NCBI RefSeq assembly: GCF_016648105.1
Contig: NZ_JACVVE010000002.1
Location: 186,001-250,000, forward strand
Length of the DNA: 64,000 nt
Reading direction: 5' to 3'
From: Pseudomonas sp. S31
Lineage (GTDB): Bacteria > Pseudomonadota > Gammaproteobacteria > Pseudomonadales > Pseudomonadaceae
Under the pieces are notes generated by a model, which did no database searches, had not been told where the DNA came from, and saw only the letters and a program-made list of their open reading frames with translations. Both the position numbers and the translations under genes were made by a program. This document shows, one piece after another, positions 19,151 to 29,158 of the stretch. Numbering within the stretch: position 1 is the first letter of the stretch; the number at the start of each line of letters is the position of its first letter.

Positions 19151-19708
19151 ATGGTGAGCAGTTTTCGTGTGCAACAAGCCGCACGTGAGATCCGGGCCGG
19201 CGCAGTCATCGCCTACCCGACGGAAGCGGTCTGGGGCCTGGGCTGCGACCCATGGAACGAAGATGCGGTGTATCGCCTGCTGGCGTTGAAGTCGCGTCCT
19301 GTGGATAAAGGGCTGATCCTGATCGCCGACAACATCCGTCAGTTCGACTTCCTGTTCGAGGATTTCCCTGAGGACTGGATCGACCGCATGGGCAGCACTT
19401 GGCCGGGGCCCAATACCTGGCTGGTGCCACACCAGGACCTGTTGCCGGAGTGGGTGACGGGCGAGCACGACACCGTGGCGCTACGGGTCAGCGACCATCC
19501 GGTGGTGCGCGATCTCTGTGCACTGGTCGGGCCGCTGATTTCTACCTCGTGCAACCCGGGCGGGCGCCCGGCGGCGAAAACCCGCTTGCGCGTGGAGCAA
19601 TACTTCCACGGCCAGCTGGACTTGGTGCTCGGTGGCGCACTGGGCGGGCGCAAGAACCCCAGCGTGATCCGTAATCTGGCGACCGGCGAGGTCGTGCGCC
19701 CGGGCTGA
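19151..19708 (+). CDS. tsaC: threonylcarbamoyl-AMP synthase (YrdC/RimN)
   Basis: A 185-residue YrdC-fold enzyme that makes threonylcarbamoyl-AMP for the t6A37 modification of ANN-decoding tRNAs. The family region [16 protein letters not shown] and the nucleotide-binding [12 protein letters not shown] are intact, and the [17 protein letters not shown] motif is near residues 132-144. ATG 19151 gives the normal family length. It follows dprA by 43 bases and is probably cotranscribed. A REP pair lies downstream. Confidence 0.95.
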   Translation: MVSSFRVQQAAREIRAGAVIAYPTEAVWGLGCDPWNEDAVYRLLALKSRPVDKGLILIADNIRQFDFLFEDFPEDWIDRMGSTWPGPNTWLVPHQDLLPEWVTGEHDTVALRVSDHPVVRDLCALVGPLISTSCNPGGRPAAKTRLRVEQYFHGQLDLVLGGALGGRKNPSVIRNLATGEVVRPG

Positions 19709-19734
19709 TTGCCCCGGCTTGCACGCTTGGCACT

Positions 19735-19820
19735 TGTAGGAGCGGGTTTACCCGCGAAGAACGCACCGCGGTGGCTGGCACCGGCGCTGCCGGTATTCGC
19801 GGGTGAACCCGCTCCTACAG
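19735..19820. repeat. REP inverted pair
   Basis: Two inverted copies of TGTAGGAGCGGGTTTACCCGCGAA and its GTGAACCC variant, enclosing a 30-base GC-rich spacer, just downstream of tsaC. Confidence 0.92.
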
Positions 19821-19826
19821 GGATAG

Positions 19827-20024
19827 CGCCAGCTTTTAGAACTGAGCCGAAACGATGGTTATGACAATGAGGTATTCGATGAAGCGATTTTTGAACTGAC
19901 GGCTCACAAGCCCAAAGCAGAGCTCTATTCCATCGTGCCTAAAGGGGATAGAAACAAGCCCAAAAAACAAAGGCCGCATGAGAGCGGCCCGAAGGGTAAG
20001 GACATACTCGCCCGGATAACTTGA
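19827..20024 (+). pseudogene. start-less open frame, possible remnant of a lost gene
   Basis: After the REP pair the spacer turns AT-richer. One frame is open from just after a TAG at 19824 to the TGA at 20022. Its 65-residue translation looks protein-like: it contains NDGYDNEVFDEAIFELTAHK, then KAELYSIVPKGDRNKPKKQ, and ends ILARIT. There is no ATG or plausible start with a ribosome site in this frame, so it looks like the 3' end of a gene whose 5' part was lost, perhaps at the REP boundary. No family is recognised. The minus-strand qor terminator lies inside it. A chance frame remains possible. Confidence 0.35.
19962..19989 (-). terminator. Rho-independent terminator downstream of qor
   Basis: On the minus strand, GGCCGC pairs with GCGGCC around TCTCAT, followed by TTTGTTTTTTG. 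It lies about 120 bases beyond the qor stop and should end its transcript. A second short hairpin (GAAGCGAG / CTCGCTTG) overlaps the qor 3' end, so the 3' UTR is structured. Confidence 0.8.
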
Positions 20025-20107
20025 AACTCAACCGACGCACCAGTACACCCTCAGGAAGCAAGGCTACGCTCCCGTATCTGCAGGGGCAAGCGAGTCAATT
20101 GCTCGCT

Positions 20108-21085
20108 TCAAGGCAGTAGCACAGTAGACCCCACCGTCCTGCGCGCCGAGAGTTCGGTCTGCGCCTTGGCCGCTTCGCTCAACGGATAGCGCTGCTGGAT
20201 ATCCACCTCCAGCTTGCCGCTGCCGATCATCGCGAACAGGTCATCGGCCATGGCCTGGGTGTTCTCCGCCGTATTGGCGTAGCTCGCCAGGGTCGGCCGG
20301 GTCACGTACAGCGAGCCCTTCTGCGCGAGGATGCCCAGGTTCACGCCACTCACGGCGCCCGAGGCATTACCGAAGCTCACCAGCAGGCCGCGTGGGCGCA
20401 CGCAGTCCAGCGAGGTCAGCCAGGTGTCGGCACCGACGCCGTCGTACACCACCGTGCACTTCTGCCCGTCGGTCAGTTCCAGCACTCGCTTGGCCACGTC
20501 CTCGTGGCTGTAGTCGATGGTCGCCCAGGCGCCCAGCGCCTTGGCCCGCTCGGCCTTTTCGGCGGAACTCACGGTGCCGATCAGCTTGGCGCCCAGGGCC
20601 TTGGCCCACTGGCAGGCCAGCGAACCCACGCCCCCGGCTGCGGCGTGGAACAGGATGAAATCGCCCGGCTGCACGGCGTAGGTCTGCTTGAGCAGGTACT
20701 GGGTGGTGAGGCCCTTGAGCATCACCCCGGCGGCCTGCTCGAAGCTGATGTGCTCGGGCAGCTTGACCAGGTTGGCTTCCGGCAAGGTGTGCAGTTCGCT
20801 GTAGGCTCCCAGCGGGCCGGTGCCGTAGGCCACGCGATCGCCCACTTTCAGGCGGGTGACGCCCTCGCCCACCGCCTCGACCACCCCGGCACCCTCGGTG
20901 CCCAGGCCAGACGGCAGCGCAGGCGGTGCGTACAGGCCGCTGCGGAAGTAGGTATCGATGAAGTTCAGGCCGATCGCGTGGTTACGCACACGTACCTGCT
21001 GCGGCCCTGGCGCGGCGGGTTCGAAGTCGACGAGCTGCAATACTTCTGGACCGCCATGCTGGTTGAACTGGATGCGCTTGGCCAT
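20108..21085 (-). CDS. qor: NADPH:quinone reductase (zeta-crystallin type)
   Basis: A 325-residue zinc-free medium-chain dehydrogenase/reductase. The N-terminal GroES-like half contains GLNFIDTYFRSGLY. The Rossmann half has the AAAGGVGSLACQWAKALGA nucleotide-binding segment, and YSHEDV plus VVYDGVG motifs are typical of QOR. It reduces quinones with NADPH. The start at ATG 21085 is preceded by AGGAG; upstream frame extensions lack homology. It is divergent from hemF, sharing a 134-base promoter region. Confidence 0.94.
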   Translation of the reverse strand: MAKRIQFNQHGGPEVLQLVDFEPAAPGPQQVRVRNHAIGLNFIDTYFRSGLYAPPALPSGLGTEGAGVVEAVGEGVTRLKVGDRVAYGTGPLGAYSELHTLPEANLVKLPEHISFEQAAGVMLKGLTTQYLLKQTYAVQPGDFILFHAAAGGVGSLACQWAKALGAKLIGTVSSAEKAERAKALGAWATIDYSHEDVAKRVLELTDGQKCTVVYDGVGADTWLTSLDCVRPRGLLVSFGNASGAVSGVNLGILAQKGSLYVTRPTLASYANTAENTQAMADDLFAMIGSGKLEVDIQQRYPLSEAAKAQTELSARRTVGSTVLLP

Positions 21086-21141
21086 CTCGTACTCCTGTAG
21101 TCGGGATCGGGAAAGGGCCTCTATCGGACGCCTTTGCTTGA

Positions 21142-22131
<990 letters not shown>

Positions 22132-22156
22132 GCCTGTGGATAACCGGAGAACCCCC

Positions 22157-22981
22157 ATGGACCAGTACGTCGTTTTCGGTAACCCCATCGGCCATAGCAA
22201 GTCGCCGTTGATCCACCGCCTGTTCGCCGAGCAGACCGGTCAGGACCTGGAGTACTCCACCCTGCTGGCGCCCATCGATGAGTTCAGCGACTGTGCACGC
22301 GGCTTCTTCAAGCAAGGCAGTGGCGCCAACGTCACCGTGCCGTTCAAGGAAGAAGCCTACCGCCTGTGCGACAGCCTGGCCCCTCGCGCCCGCCGCGCCG
22401 GCGCGGTGAATACCCTGACCCGCCTGGCCGACGGCAGCCTGCAAGGCGATAACACCGATGGCGCCGGCCTGGTTCGCGACCTGACGGTGAACGCCGGGGT
22501 GACGCTGGCCGGCAAGCGCATTCTCATTCTCGGCGCCGGTGGTGCGGTGCGGGGCGTGCTGGAGCCGATCCTGGCGCACGCGCCGCAGTCGCTGGTCATC
22601 GCCAACCGCACGGTGGAAAAGGCCGAGCAACTGGCGCACGAGTTCGACGAGCTGGGGCCGGTGGTGGCCAGCGGCTTTGCCTGGTTGCAGGAGCCGGTGG
22701 ACGTGATCATCAACGCCACCTCGGCGAGCCTCTCCGGCGAGTTGCCACCGATCGCCGACAGCCTGGTCGAGGCGGGGCGCACGGTGTGCTACGACATGAT
22801 GTATGGCAAGGAGCCGACGCCGTTCTGCCAGTGGGCGAGCAAGCTGGGCGCGGCCAAGGTGCTGGATGGGTTGGGGATGCTCGCCGAGCAGGCGGCCGAG
22901 GCGTTCTTCATCTGGCGTGGGGTGCGGCCGGATACGGCGCCGGTGCTGGCTGAGCTGCGTCGACAGCTTGCCCGCGGCTGA
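22157..22981 (+). CDS. aroE: shikimate dehydrogenase (NADP+)
   Basis: A 274-residue AroE. Catalytic K64 (in [10 protein letters not shown]) and D101 (in GDNTDGAG) are present. The NADP-binding [14 protein letters not shown] motif lies near residues 130-143, with NRT after the second strand indicating NADP preference. It reduces 3-dehydroshikimate in aromatic amino acid synthesis. GGAGA seven bases upstream supports ATG 22157. Likely cotranscribed with hemF. Confidence 0.96.
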   Translation: MDQYVVFGNPIGHSKSPLIHRLFAEQTGQDLEYSTLLAPIDEFSDCARGFFKQGSGANVTVPFKEEAYRLCDSLAPRARRAGAVNTLTRLADGSLQGDNTDGAGLVRDLTVNAGVTLAGKRILILGAGGAVRGVLEPILAHAPQSLVIANRTVEKAEQLAHEFDELGPVVASGFAWLQEPVDVIINATSASLSGELPPIADSLVEAGRTVCYDMMYGKEPTPFCQWASKLGAAKVLDGLGMLAEQAAEAFFIWRGVRPDTAPVLAELRRQLARG

Positions 22982-23001
22982 TACCTCAGGTTCGCATATC
23001 C

Positions 23002-23048
23002 CCCTGTAGGAGCGGGTTTATCGGAACGCCGAACCCGCTCCTACAGGG
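23002..23048. repeat. condensed REP palindrome
   Basis: A single compact palindrome, CCCTGTAGGAGCGGGTT then a short loop to AACCCGCTCCTACAGGG, in which the two REP copies are fused with most of the interior missing. It lies between the convergent aroE and choX genes and may act as a terminator hairpin for both. Confidence 0.88.
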
Positions 23049-23067
23049 GGGATGTGCCGGCCAATGA

Positions 23068-23997
23068 TCAGAGCTTGGCCTTGAAGGCCTCGGCTGCATT
23101 CCCGCCGTCCTTGCTGGTCACCCCCGCCAACCACGCGTCCAGCCGCTCGGGATGCTTTTGTACCCAAGCCTTGGCCGCTTCGTCGAAACTGACCTTCTTA
23201 TCCACAACCTCAGCCATGATGGTGTTTTCCATATCCAGGTCGAATTGCAGATTGGCCAACAGCTTCGCCGCATTCGGGCACGCCTGTGGATAACCTTTGC
23301 GGGTCAGCGTGTACACCTCGCCCTTGCTGCCGAACCACTTCTCCCCGCCGGTCAGGTAGTGCATTTTGAGCTTCACGTTCATCGGGTGCGGGGTCCAGCC
23401 GAGGAAGACGATGAACTGTTGCTTCTTCACCGCCCGGTCGACCTGCGCCAGCATAGCCTGTTCGCTGGATTCCACCAGCTTCCATTTGCCCAGTTCGAAT
23501 TCGTTGGCGTCGATGATCTGCTTCAGCGACAGGTTGGCCGGCGCGCCGGAACCGATCCCGTACAGCTTCTGGTCGAACTGACCGGCATGCTTCTGCAGGT
23601 CGGCGAAGTCCTTCACCCCGGCGTTCCACACGTAGTCGGGCACGGCCAGGGTGAACTCGGTGCCTTCCAGGTTGCGCGACAGCTGCTGGACATCGCCATT
23701 GGCGATGAACTTGTCATGGAAGCCCTGCTGCGCTGGCATCCAGTTGCCGAGGAAGGCATCCACGCGGCCATCCTTGAGGCCGCCGTAGATGATCGGTACC
23801 GCCAGGTTGTCGATCTTCACCTGGTAACCCAGGCCTTCGAGCAGCAGGCGGGCGATGGCGTTGGTCGAAGCGATGTCGCTCCAGCCGGGGTCGGCGAGTT
23901 TCACGGTACTGCATTGCGCGTCGTCGTCGGCGGCCTGGGCGCTGAGCGCGCCCAGGCCAAGAACCAGGGTCAATGCGGTGGTGGCGAACGTGTGCAT
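23068..23997 (-). CDS. choX: choline ABC transporter periplasmic substrate-binding protein
   Basis: A 309-residue OpuAC-family binding protein with a Sec signal peptide (cleavage after AQA near residue 22). The mature part starts at ADDDAQC and contains a predicted aromatic ligand cage of the ChoX/ProX type. It lies 14 bases downstream of the choline sulfatase gene, implying that it captures choline, or choline sulfate, for the same pathway. No permease or ATPase genes are adjacent, so it must work with a Cbc/Cho transporter core encoded elsewhere. ATG 23997 is preceded by GAGAGG. Confidence 0.9.
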   Translation of the reverse strand: MHTFATTALTLVLGLGALSAQAADDDAQCSTVKLADPGWSDIASTNAIARLLLEGLGYQVKIDNLAVPIIYGGLKDGRVDAFLGNWMPAQQGFHDKFIANGDVQQLSRNLEGTEFTLAVPDYVWNAGVKDFADLQKHAGQFDQKLYGIGSGAPANLSLKQIIDANEFELGKWKLVESSEQAMLAQVDRAVKKQQFIVFLGWTPHPMNVKLKMHYLTGGEKWFGSKGEVYTLTRKGYPQACPNAAKLLANLQFDLDMENTIMAEVVDKKVSFDEAAKAWVQKHPERLDAWLAGVTSKDGGNAAEAFKAKL

Positions 23998-24011
23998 GGC
24001 GGCCTCTCTAC

Positions 24012-25529
24012 TCAATCCATGGGTGCGGGCTGTGGATAACGTGCCTTGCGCTCGAGGTCGTCGAGATCGATGTGGTTACGCATGTACTGGTGGCTGGCGT
24101 CGACGAATGGTTGGTGGTCCCAGCTTTTCAACGTACCGATGGCCAGGGCCTCGGCCACCAGGCGACGGCGGCGCTGGCTGGCCAGCACCTGCTGGCGCAG
24201 GCCGGGAATGTTCCAGCGTTGGCGCGCCTCGTCGACGAATGCCTGCAGCAGCGCCTGGTGGTCCGGGCTGCCGGTGAGGTTCTCCCGTTCGTGCGGGTCG
24301 TCGCTCAGGTCATAGAGTAGGCATGGGTCGTCTTCGCTGTACACGAACTTGTACGGCCCACGGCGGATCATCATCAGCGGGCCGATCGTACCTTCGGCCA
24401 TGTACTCGCCGATCACCTCGTCGTGACCGCCCTGCCCCTGCAGGTGGCCAAGCAGTGAGCGGCCGTCGAGGTGCAGGTCTTTATCCACAGCTGCACCGGC
24501 CAGTTCCACCAGGGTCGGCAGCAGGTCGCAGGTCGATACCGAAGCGCTGACCCGGCGGGCGGCGAAGCGTTTGGGTGCATGCACCAGCAACGGCACGCGG
24601 GCCGACATCTCGAACCAGTGCATTTTGTACCAGAGGCCCCGATCGCCGAGCATGTCGCCGTGATCGCCAGAGAACACGATCAGGGTGTCGTCGGCCAGAC
24701 CGCATTCTTCCAGGGTCTGCAGCAGCTGGCCGATGTTGTCGTCGATGTAGCTGCAGGCACCGAAGTAGGCGCGTCGCGCATCACGGATCTTATCCACAGG
24801 CAGCGGCTTGTCCCACAGGTCATAGACCTTGAGCAGGCGCTGCGAATGCGGGTCGAGCTCGGCCTGGCTGAACTCGGCGCGGGGCATGGGGATATCCACA
24901 CCCTCGTAGCGATCCCAGTAGCGCCTGGGAATGGTGTACGGGTCGTGTGGGTGGGTCATCGACACGGTCAGGCAGAACGGTCGCCCGTCGTTGTCGCGTA
25001 CATGGTCGTAGAGGTACTGGCGCGCCTTGAACACCACCTCTTCGTCGAAATCCAGCTGGTTGGTCCGTACACAGGGGCCGGCCTGCAGCACCGACGACAT
25101 GTTGTGATACCAAGTCGGGCGCTCGTCCGGGGCGTCCCAGTTCACTGCCCAGCCGTAGTCGGCGGGGTAGATATCGCTGGTCAGGCGTTCCTCGTAGCCG
25201 TGCAGCTGGTCCGGCCCGCAGAAGTGCATCTTGCCCGACAGCGCGGTGCGATAGCCCAGGCGGCGCAGGTAGTGGGCGTAGGTTGGCACGTCGCCGGGGA
25301 AATCGGCGGCATTGTCGTAGGCACCGATGCGGCTGGGCAGTTGGCCACTGACCAGGGTGAAGCGCGACGGCGCGCACAGCGGGCTGTTGCAGTAGGCTGA
25401 GTCGAACACCACGGCCTGTTCGGCGAGGCGGCTGAGGTGGGGCATGTGGATCGGCGAAGGGCCGTAGATCGGCAACAGTGGGGCGGCCATCTGGTCTGCC
25501 ATGATGAACAGGATATTCGGGCGCGTCAT
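24012..25529 (-). CDS. betC: choline-sulfatase
   Basis: A 505-residue type I sulfatase. The signature LCAPSRFTLVSG has C52 as the residue converted to formylglycine, with metal ligands in the N-terminal MADQ and in FSGDHGDMLGDRGLWYK. The C-terminal WDHQPFVDASHQYMRNH region is typical of choline sulfatases. It hydrolyses choline-O-sulfate to choline and sulfate, giving carbon, nitrogen and an osmoprotectant precursor. ATG 25529 has GGAAAG upstream. It forms a two-gene unit with choX and is divergent from a LysR gene. Confidence 0.93.
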   Translation of the reverse strand: MTRPNILFIMADQMAAPLLPIYGPSPIHMPHLSRLAEQAVVFDSAYCNSPLCAPSRFTLVSGQLPSRIGAYDNAADFPGDVPTYAHYLRRLGYRTALSGKMHFCGPDQLHGYEERLTSDIYPADYGWAVNWDAPDERPTWYHNMSSVLQAGPCVRTNQLDFDEEVVFKARQYLYDHVRDNDGRPFCLTVSMTHPHDPYTIPRRYWDRYEGVDIPMPRAEFSQAELDPHSQRLLKVYDLWDKPLPVDKIRDARRAYFGACSYIDDNIGQLLQTLEECGLADDTLIVFSGDHGDMLGDRGLWYKMHWFEMSARVPLLVHAPKRFAARRVSASVSTCDLLPTLVELAGAAVDKDLHLDGRSLLGHLQGQGGHDEVIGEYMAEGTIGPLMMIRRGPYKFVYSEDDPCLLYDLSDDPHERENLTGSPDHQALLQAFVDEARQRWNIPGLRQQVLASQRRRRLVAEALAIGTLKSWDHQPFVDASHQYMRNHIDLDDLERKARYPQPAPMD

Positions 25530-25638
25530 GTGGGCTTTCCATCGTCGGGGTTTATACATTTCGTTTGCTTTTCACGATGAGCCTGTGGATAACAGGGGTA
25601 AAGCCCATGGCGGGCAATGACTGGGATTAGCTGAACTT

Positions 25639-26538
25639 ATGTTTGAACACCTTGCCGCGCTTTCGCTGGAGACCTTGCGGGTGTTCGAGTCCGCTGCCCG
25701 TTTGCGCGGATTCACCGCAGCGGCGCTGGAGTTGGGCACCACGCAACCCGCGGTCAGCCAGCAGATGAAGCGCCTGGAGGTGCAACTGGGCACGCGACTG
25801 TTCGATCGGATCTACCGTGGCATCGAACTGACGGAAGCCGGCCAGGTGCTTTTCGACCAGGTTCAGCAAGGCCTGCAGAGCATGAACGAGGGCGTCGCCC
25901 AGGTCAGTGGCCGGGGTCAGCGCGAGGTGTTGCAGGTGGCGACCGATTTCGCCTTCGCCGCCTTCTGGTTGATGCCTCGCTTGCAGCGCTTCCACGAGGC
26001 TTATCCACAGGTGGACGTGAGCCTGGTGACCAGTGAGCGCACCCAGGCGATGCTGCGCCCGGACATCGACGTGGCGGTGCTGTTTGGCGATGGGCGTTTT
26101 CACCAGGGTGAAAGCCGCTGGTTGTTCGACGAGGAGGTTTTCCCCGTCTGCAGCCCCCGGCTGATTCATGGCAAACCCTTGCCCGCCGAGGCTTTGCAAC
26201 GATTACCGTTGCTCCACCTGCGGGGCCAGCAAGGGGTCAACTGGTTCGATTGGGCGGGGGTATTCCGCGGTTATGGCCTGGGCAGCCCACCGCCGCCAGG
26301 GCAGTTGCGCTTCGACAACTACACGTTGTTGATCCAGGCGGCGATCGCGGGCCAGGGCGTGGCGATTGGCTGGGGGCACCTGGTCGATGGGTTGGTCGAG
26401 CAAGGCCTGCTGTGCCGGCCGCTGGAGGGCAACCTGCGGTCGGCGCGGGGGTATTACGCGGTGCTGCCGCCGCGCAAGCGGCGTGGGGCGTTGATCGAGC
26501 GGTTCGTGGGGTGGCTGGAGCAAGAGCGCAGTCTGTGA
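25639..26538 (+). CDS. LysR-family regulator, probable activator of betC-choX
   Basis: A 299-residue LysR protein. Its N-terminal helix-turn-helix (FTAAALELGTTQPAVSQQMK) is at residues 24-43 and the effector-binding region follows. It is transcribed divergently from betC across 109 bases, the classic layout for a LysR regulator and its target, and the gene beside choline sulfatase in pseudomonads is usually this one. The effector is likely choline sulfate or choline; this is inferred. A DnaA box lies inside the coding region at 26001. Confidence 0.9.
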   Translation: MFEHLAALSLETLRVFESAARLRGFTAAALELGTTQPAVSQQMKRLEVQLGTRLFDRIYRGIELTEAGQVLFDQVQQGLQSMNEGVAQVSGRGQREVLQVATDFAFAAFWLMPRLQRFHEAYPQVDVSLVTSERTQAMLRPDIDVAVLFGDGRFHQGESRWLFDEEVFPVCSPRLIHGKPLPAEALQRLPLLHLRGQQGVNWFDWAGVFRGYGLGSPPPPGQLRFDNYTLLIQAAIAGQGVAIGWGHLVDGLVEQGLLCRPLEGNLRSARGYYAVLPPRKRRGALIERFVGWLEQERSL

Positions 26539-26600
26539 GATTTTGGGGCCGCTCTACGGGCCTTTCGCGACACAAGGGTTGACCACATTCAGGAGCTATC

Positions 26601-26933
26601 GTGCAGAGGATCAAGGGGTATCACGCCCACGTGTACTACGACGCATCGACCATGGAGCAGGCGCGTGAGCTATGCGAAGAGGCCGCGCGACTGTTCCCCG
26701 TGACCATGGGGCGCATGCACCAGAAGCCGGTCGGGCCGCACCCGGACTGGAGTTGCCAGTTGGCCTTCGGACCGGAGGTGCTGGGGGTGGTGTTGCCTTG
26801 GCTGGCGTTGAATCGAAAGGGGTTGGTGGTGTTCATGCACCCCGACACCGGGGATGACCTGGCCGACCATCGCGACCATGCGATCTGGATGGGGGCGGTG
26901 CGGCCGTTGAAGCTGTCTCTGTTCGGGGGATAG
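26601..26933 (+). CDS. DOPA 4,5-dioxygenase family protein
   Basis: A 110-residue small protein with HAHVYYD near the N-terminus, MHQKPVGPHPDWSCQLAF in the middle and VFMHPDTGDDLADHRDHAIWMG toward the end. This histidine pattern is that of the DOPA 4,5-dioxygenase-like family known from betalain-producing fungi and widespread in bacteria with unknown substrates. It begins at a GTG with AGGAG five bases upstream. It lies alone between the betC regulator and trpA. An extradiol-type ring-opening activity is possible but untested. Confidence 0.82.
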   Translation: MQRIKGYHAHVYYDASTMEQARELCEEAARLFPVTMGRMHQKPVGPHPDWSCQLAFGPEVLGVVLPWLALNRKGLVVFMHPDTGDDLADHRDHAIWMGAVRPLKLSLFGG

Positions 26934-26947
26934 TGGGGCCAAGGGGC

Positions 26948-27021
26948 GAGGCCGCACCTACAGGGAAAGCGTAACCCTGTGTAGGAGCGGCCTTGTGCAG
27001 CGATCGAGGGCGCAGCCCTCG
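26948..27021. repeat. divergent REP pair and hairpin downstream of trpA
   Basis: An imperfect inverted pair (GGCCGCACCTACAGGG facing CCCTGTGTAGGAGCGGCC), followed by a separate hairpin CGAGGGCGCAGCCCTCG at 27005-27021. The hairpin is just past the trpA stop and could end trpBA transcription, although it lacks a T-run. Confidence 0.75.
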
Positions 27022-27024
27022 CAA

Positions 27025-27834
27025 TCAATTGCGCGCCGAGCGCACCCCTTCGGCCAATGCCGAGCACAGGCTCAGCACATCGTTCACGGCCTGGTCGGCA
27101 TCCTTGGCCTGGGCGATCTTGTCGACCAGCGCAGAACCCACCACCACACCGTCGGCCAGGCGCGCGATCGCGGCGGCCTGCTCTGGTGTACGAATACCGA
27201 AACCAACGCTGATCGGCAGGTCGGTATGCCGGCGCAGGCGGGCAATCGCCTCGGTAACGTGCTCGGTGGTCGCTGATCCGGCACCGGTCACACCGGCCAC
27301 CGACACGTAGTAGACGAACCCGGAGCTGCGCTCCAGCACCCGTGGCAGGCGCGCGTCGTCGGTGGTTGGAGTGGTCAGGCGGATGAAGTCGATACCCGCG
27401 GCCTGGGCCGGGGTGGCCAGCTCGGCGTCGTGCTCGGGTGGCAAGTCGACGATGATCAGGCCATCGACCCCGGCGTCCTTGGCCTGGGCCACGAACTTGT
27501 CCACGCCGAAGCGATGGATCGGGTTGTAGTAACCCATCAGCACGATTGGCGTGGTGTGGTTGTCGACACGGAATTCGCGAACCATCTGCAGGGTCTTGGC
27601 CAGGGTCTGGCCGGCTTCCAGAGCGCGCAGGGTAGCGAGCTGAATGGCCACGCCGTCGGCCATCGGGTCGGTGAACGGCATGCCCAGCTCGATCACGTCG
27701 GCACCGGCGGCCGGCAGGCCCTTGAGGATCTGCAGCGAGGCGTCGTAGCCCGGGTCGCCAGCGGTGACGAAGGTGACCAGCGCGGAGCGGCCTTCGGCCT
27801 TGAGCTCGGCGAAGCGTTGTTCAAGACGGCTCAT
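27025..27834 (-). CDS. trpA: tryptophan synthase alpha chain
   Basis: A 269-residue TIM-barrel alpha subunit cleaving indole-3-glycerol phosphate to indole and glyceraldehyde 3-phosphate. Catalytic E49 (in [10 protein letters not shown]) and D60 are at the canonical positions. The phosphate-binding loop [10 protein letters not shown] is near residues 211-220. The ATG at 27834 overlaps the trpB stop by four bases; longer upstream frames read through trpB. The product is channelled to TrpB. Confidence 0.97.
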   Translation of the reverse strand: MSRLEQRFAELKAEGRSALVTFVTAGDPGYDASLQILKGLPAAGADVIELGMPFTDPMADGVAIQLATLRALEAGQTLAKTLQMVREFRVDNHTTPIVLMGYYNPIHRFGVDKFVAQAKDAGVDGLIIVDLPPEHDAELATPAQAAGIDFIRLTTPTTDDARLPRVLERSSGFVYYVSVAGVTGAGSATTEHVTEAIARLRRHTDLPISVGFGIRTPEQAAAIARLADGVVVGSALVDKIAQAKDADQAVNDVLSLCSALAEGVRSARN

Positions 27835-29048
27835 GCCTGTTTCTCCTGGGCTGCCATGTGGTTCATCACGGTTTGCATGTCTTTGTCGCCACGGCCCGAC
27901 AGGCACACGACCATCAGGTGGTCCTTGGGCAGGTTCGGCGCGCGCTTGATCGCCTCGGCCAGGGCGTGGGAGCTTTCCAGCGCCGGGATGATGCCCTCCA
28001 GGCGGCAGCTGGCGTGGAAGGCGTCGAGGGCCTCGTCGTCGGTGATGCTGACGTACTCGACGCGCTTCACTTCGTGCAGGTAGGCGTGCTCCGGGCCGAT
28101 GCCTGGGTAGTCGAGCCCGGCGGAAATCGAGTGGGCGTCGGTGATCTGGCCGTCATCGTCCTGCAGCAGGTAGGTGCGATTGCCGTGCAGCACGCCCGGC
28201 ACGCCGCCGTTGAGGCTGGCCGCATGCTTGTCGGTGTGTACACCGTGGCCACCGGCTTCGACGCCGATGATCTGCACGCTCGGCTCTTCGAGGAATTCGT
28301 GGAACAGGCCCATGGCATTGGAACCGCCACCGACGCAGGCGACCAGGCTGTCAGGCAGGCGGCCTTCCTTTTCCTGCAGCTGGGCGCGGGTTTCCTTGCC
28401 GATGATCGACTGGAAGTCGCGGACCATGGCCGGGTAAGGGTGCGGGCCGGCGACGGTGCCGATCAGGTAGAAGGTGTCGTCGACGTTGGTGACCCAGTCA
28501 CGCAGGGCCTCGTTCATGGCGTCCTTGAGGGTGCCGGTGCCGGCGGTGACCGGGACGATCTCGGCGCCCAGCAGCTTCATGCGGAACACGTTGGCCTGCT
28601 GGCGCTCAATGTCCGTGGCGCCCATGTAGATCACGCAGGGCAGGCCGAAACGCGCGGCCACGGTGGCGGTGGCCACGCCATGCATGCCGGCGCCGGTTTC
28701 GGCGATCAGGCGCTTCTTGCCCATGCGCTTGGCCAGCAGTACCTGGCCGATGCAGTTGTTCACCTTGTGCGCGCCGGTGTGGTTGAGTTCTTCGCGCTTG
28801 AAGTAGATTTTCGCGCCGCCACAGTGCTCGGTCAGACGCTCGGCGAAGTACAGCGGGTTCGGGCGGCCGATGTAGTCACGCTGGAAGTACGCCAGGTCCT
28901 CGAGGAACTTGGGATCGGCCTTGGCCGCTTCGTATTCGCGTGCCAGGTCCAGCACGAGGGGCATGAGGGTTTCGGCCACGTAGCGGCCGCCGAACGAGCC
29001 GAACAGGCCGTTGGCATCCGGGCCGGGGCGGTATTGGGTCTGGGTCAT
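27831..29048 (-). CDS. trpB: tryptophan synthase beta chain
   Basis: A 405-residue PLP enzyme joining indole and serine to form tryptophan. The PLP lysine is K95 in [11 protein letters not shown], and the phosphate-binding GGGSNAMG is near residue 239. First gene of the trpBA operon, divergent from the activator gene trpI, as in other pseudomonads where TrpI with indoleglycerol phosphate induces trpBA. Confidence 0.97.
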   Translation of the reverse strand: MTQTQYRPGPDANGLFGSFGGRYVAETLMPLVLDLAREYEAAKADPKFLEDLAYFQRDYIGRPNPLYFAERLTEHCGGAKIYFKREELNHTGAHKVNNCIGQVLLAKRMGKKRLIAETGAGMHGVATATVAARFGLPCVIYMGATDIERQQANVFRMKLLGAEIVPVTAGTGTLKDAMNEALRDWVTNVDDTFYLIGTVAGPHPYPAMVRDFQSIIGKETRAQLQEKEGRLPDSLVACVGGGSNAMGLFHEFLEEPSVQIIGVEAGGHGVHTDKHAASLNGGVPGVLHGNRTYLLQDDDGQITDAHSISAGLDYPGIGPEHAYLHEVKRVEYVSITDDEALDAFHASCRLEGIIPALESSHALAEAIKRAPNLPKDHLMVVCLSGRGDKDMQTVMNHMAAQEKQA

Positions 29049-29158
29049 GGGGCGCTCCAGGGGCGATATGAATGAGTGATGGGCTTTACTCTAACCACGG
29101 CAAGCCCGGCTGAAAACCGATAAGATTGCGTTAATCTGTCAGGAAATATCACAAGTCC
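29049..29158. promoter_or_regulatory. trpB-trpI divergent control region
   Basis: A 110-base spacer between the two divergent starts. By homology to P. aeruginosa and P. putida it should contain the TrpI operator and both promoters. It is AT-richer on the trpI side. I did not identify the TrpI sites by sequence with confidence. Confidence 0.6.
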
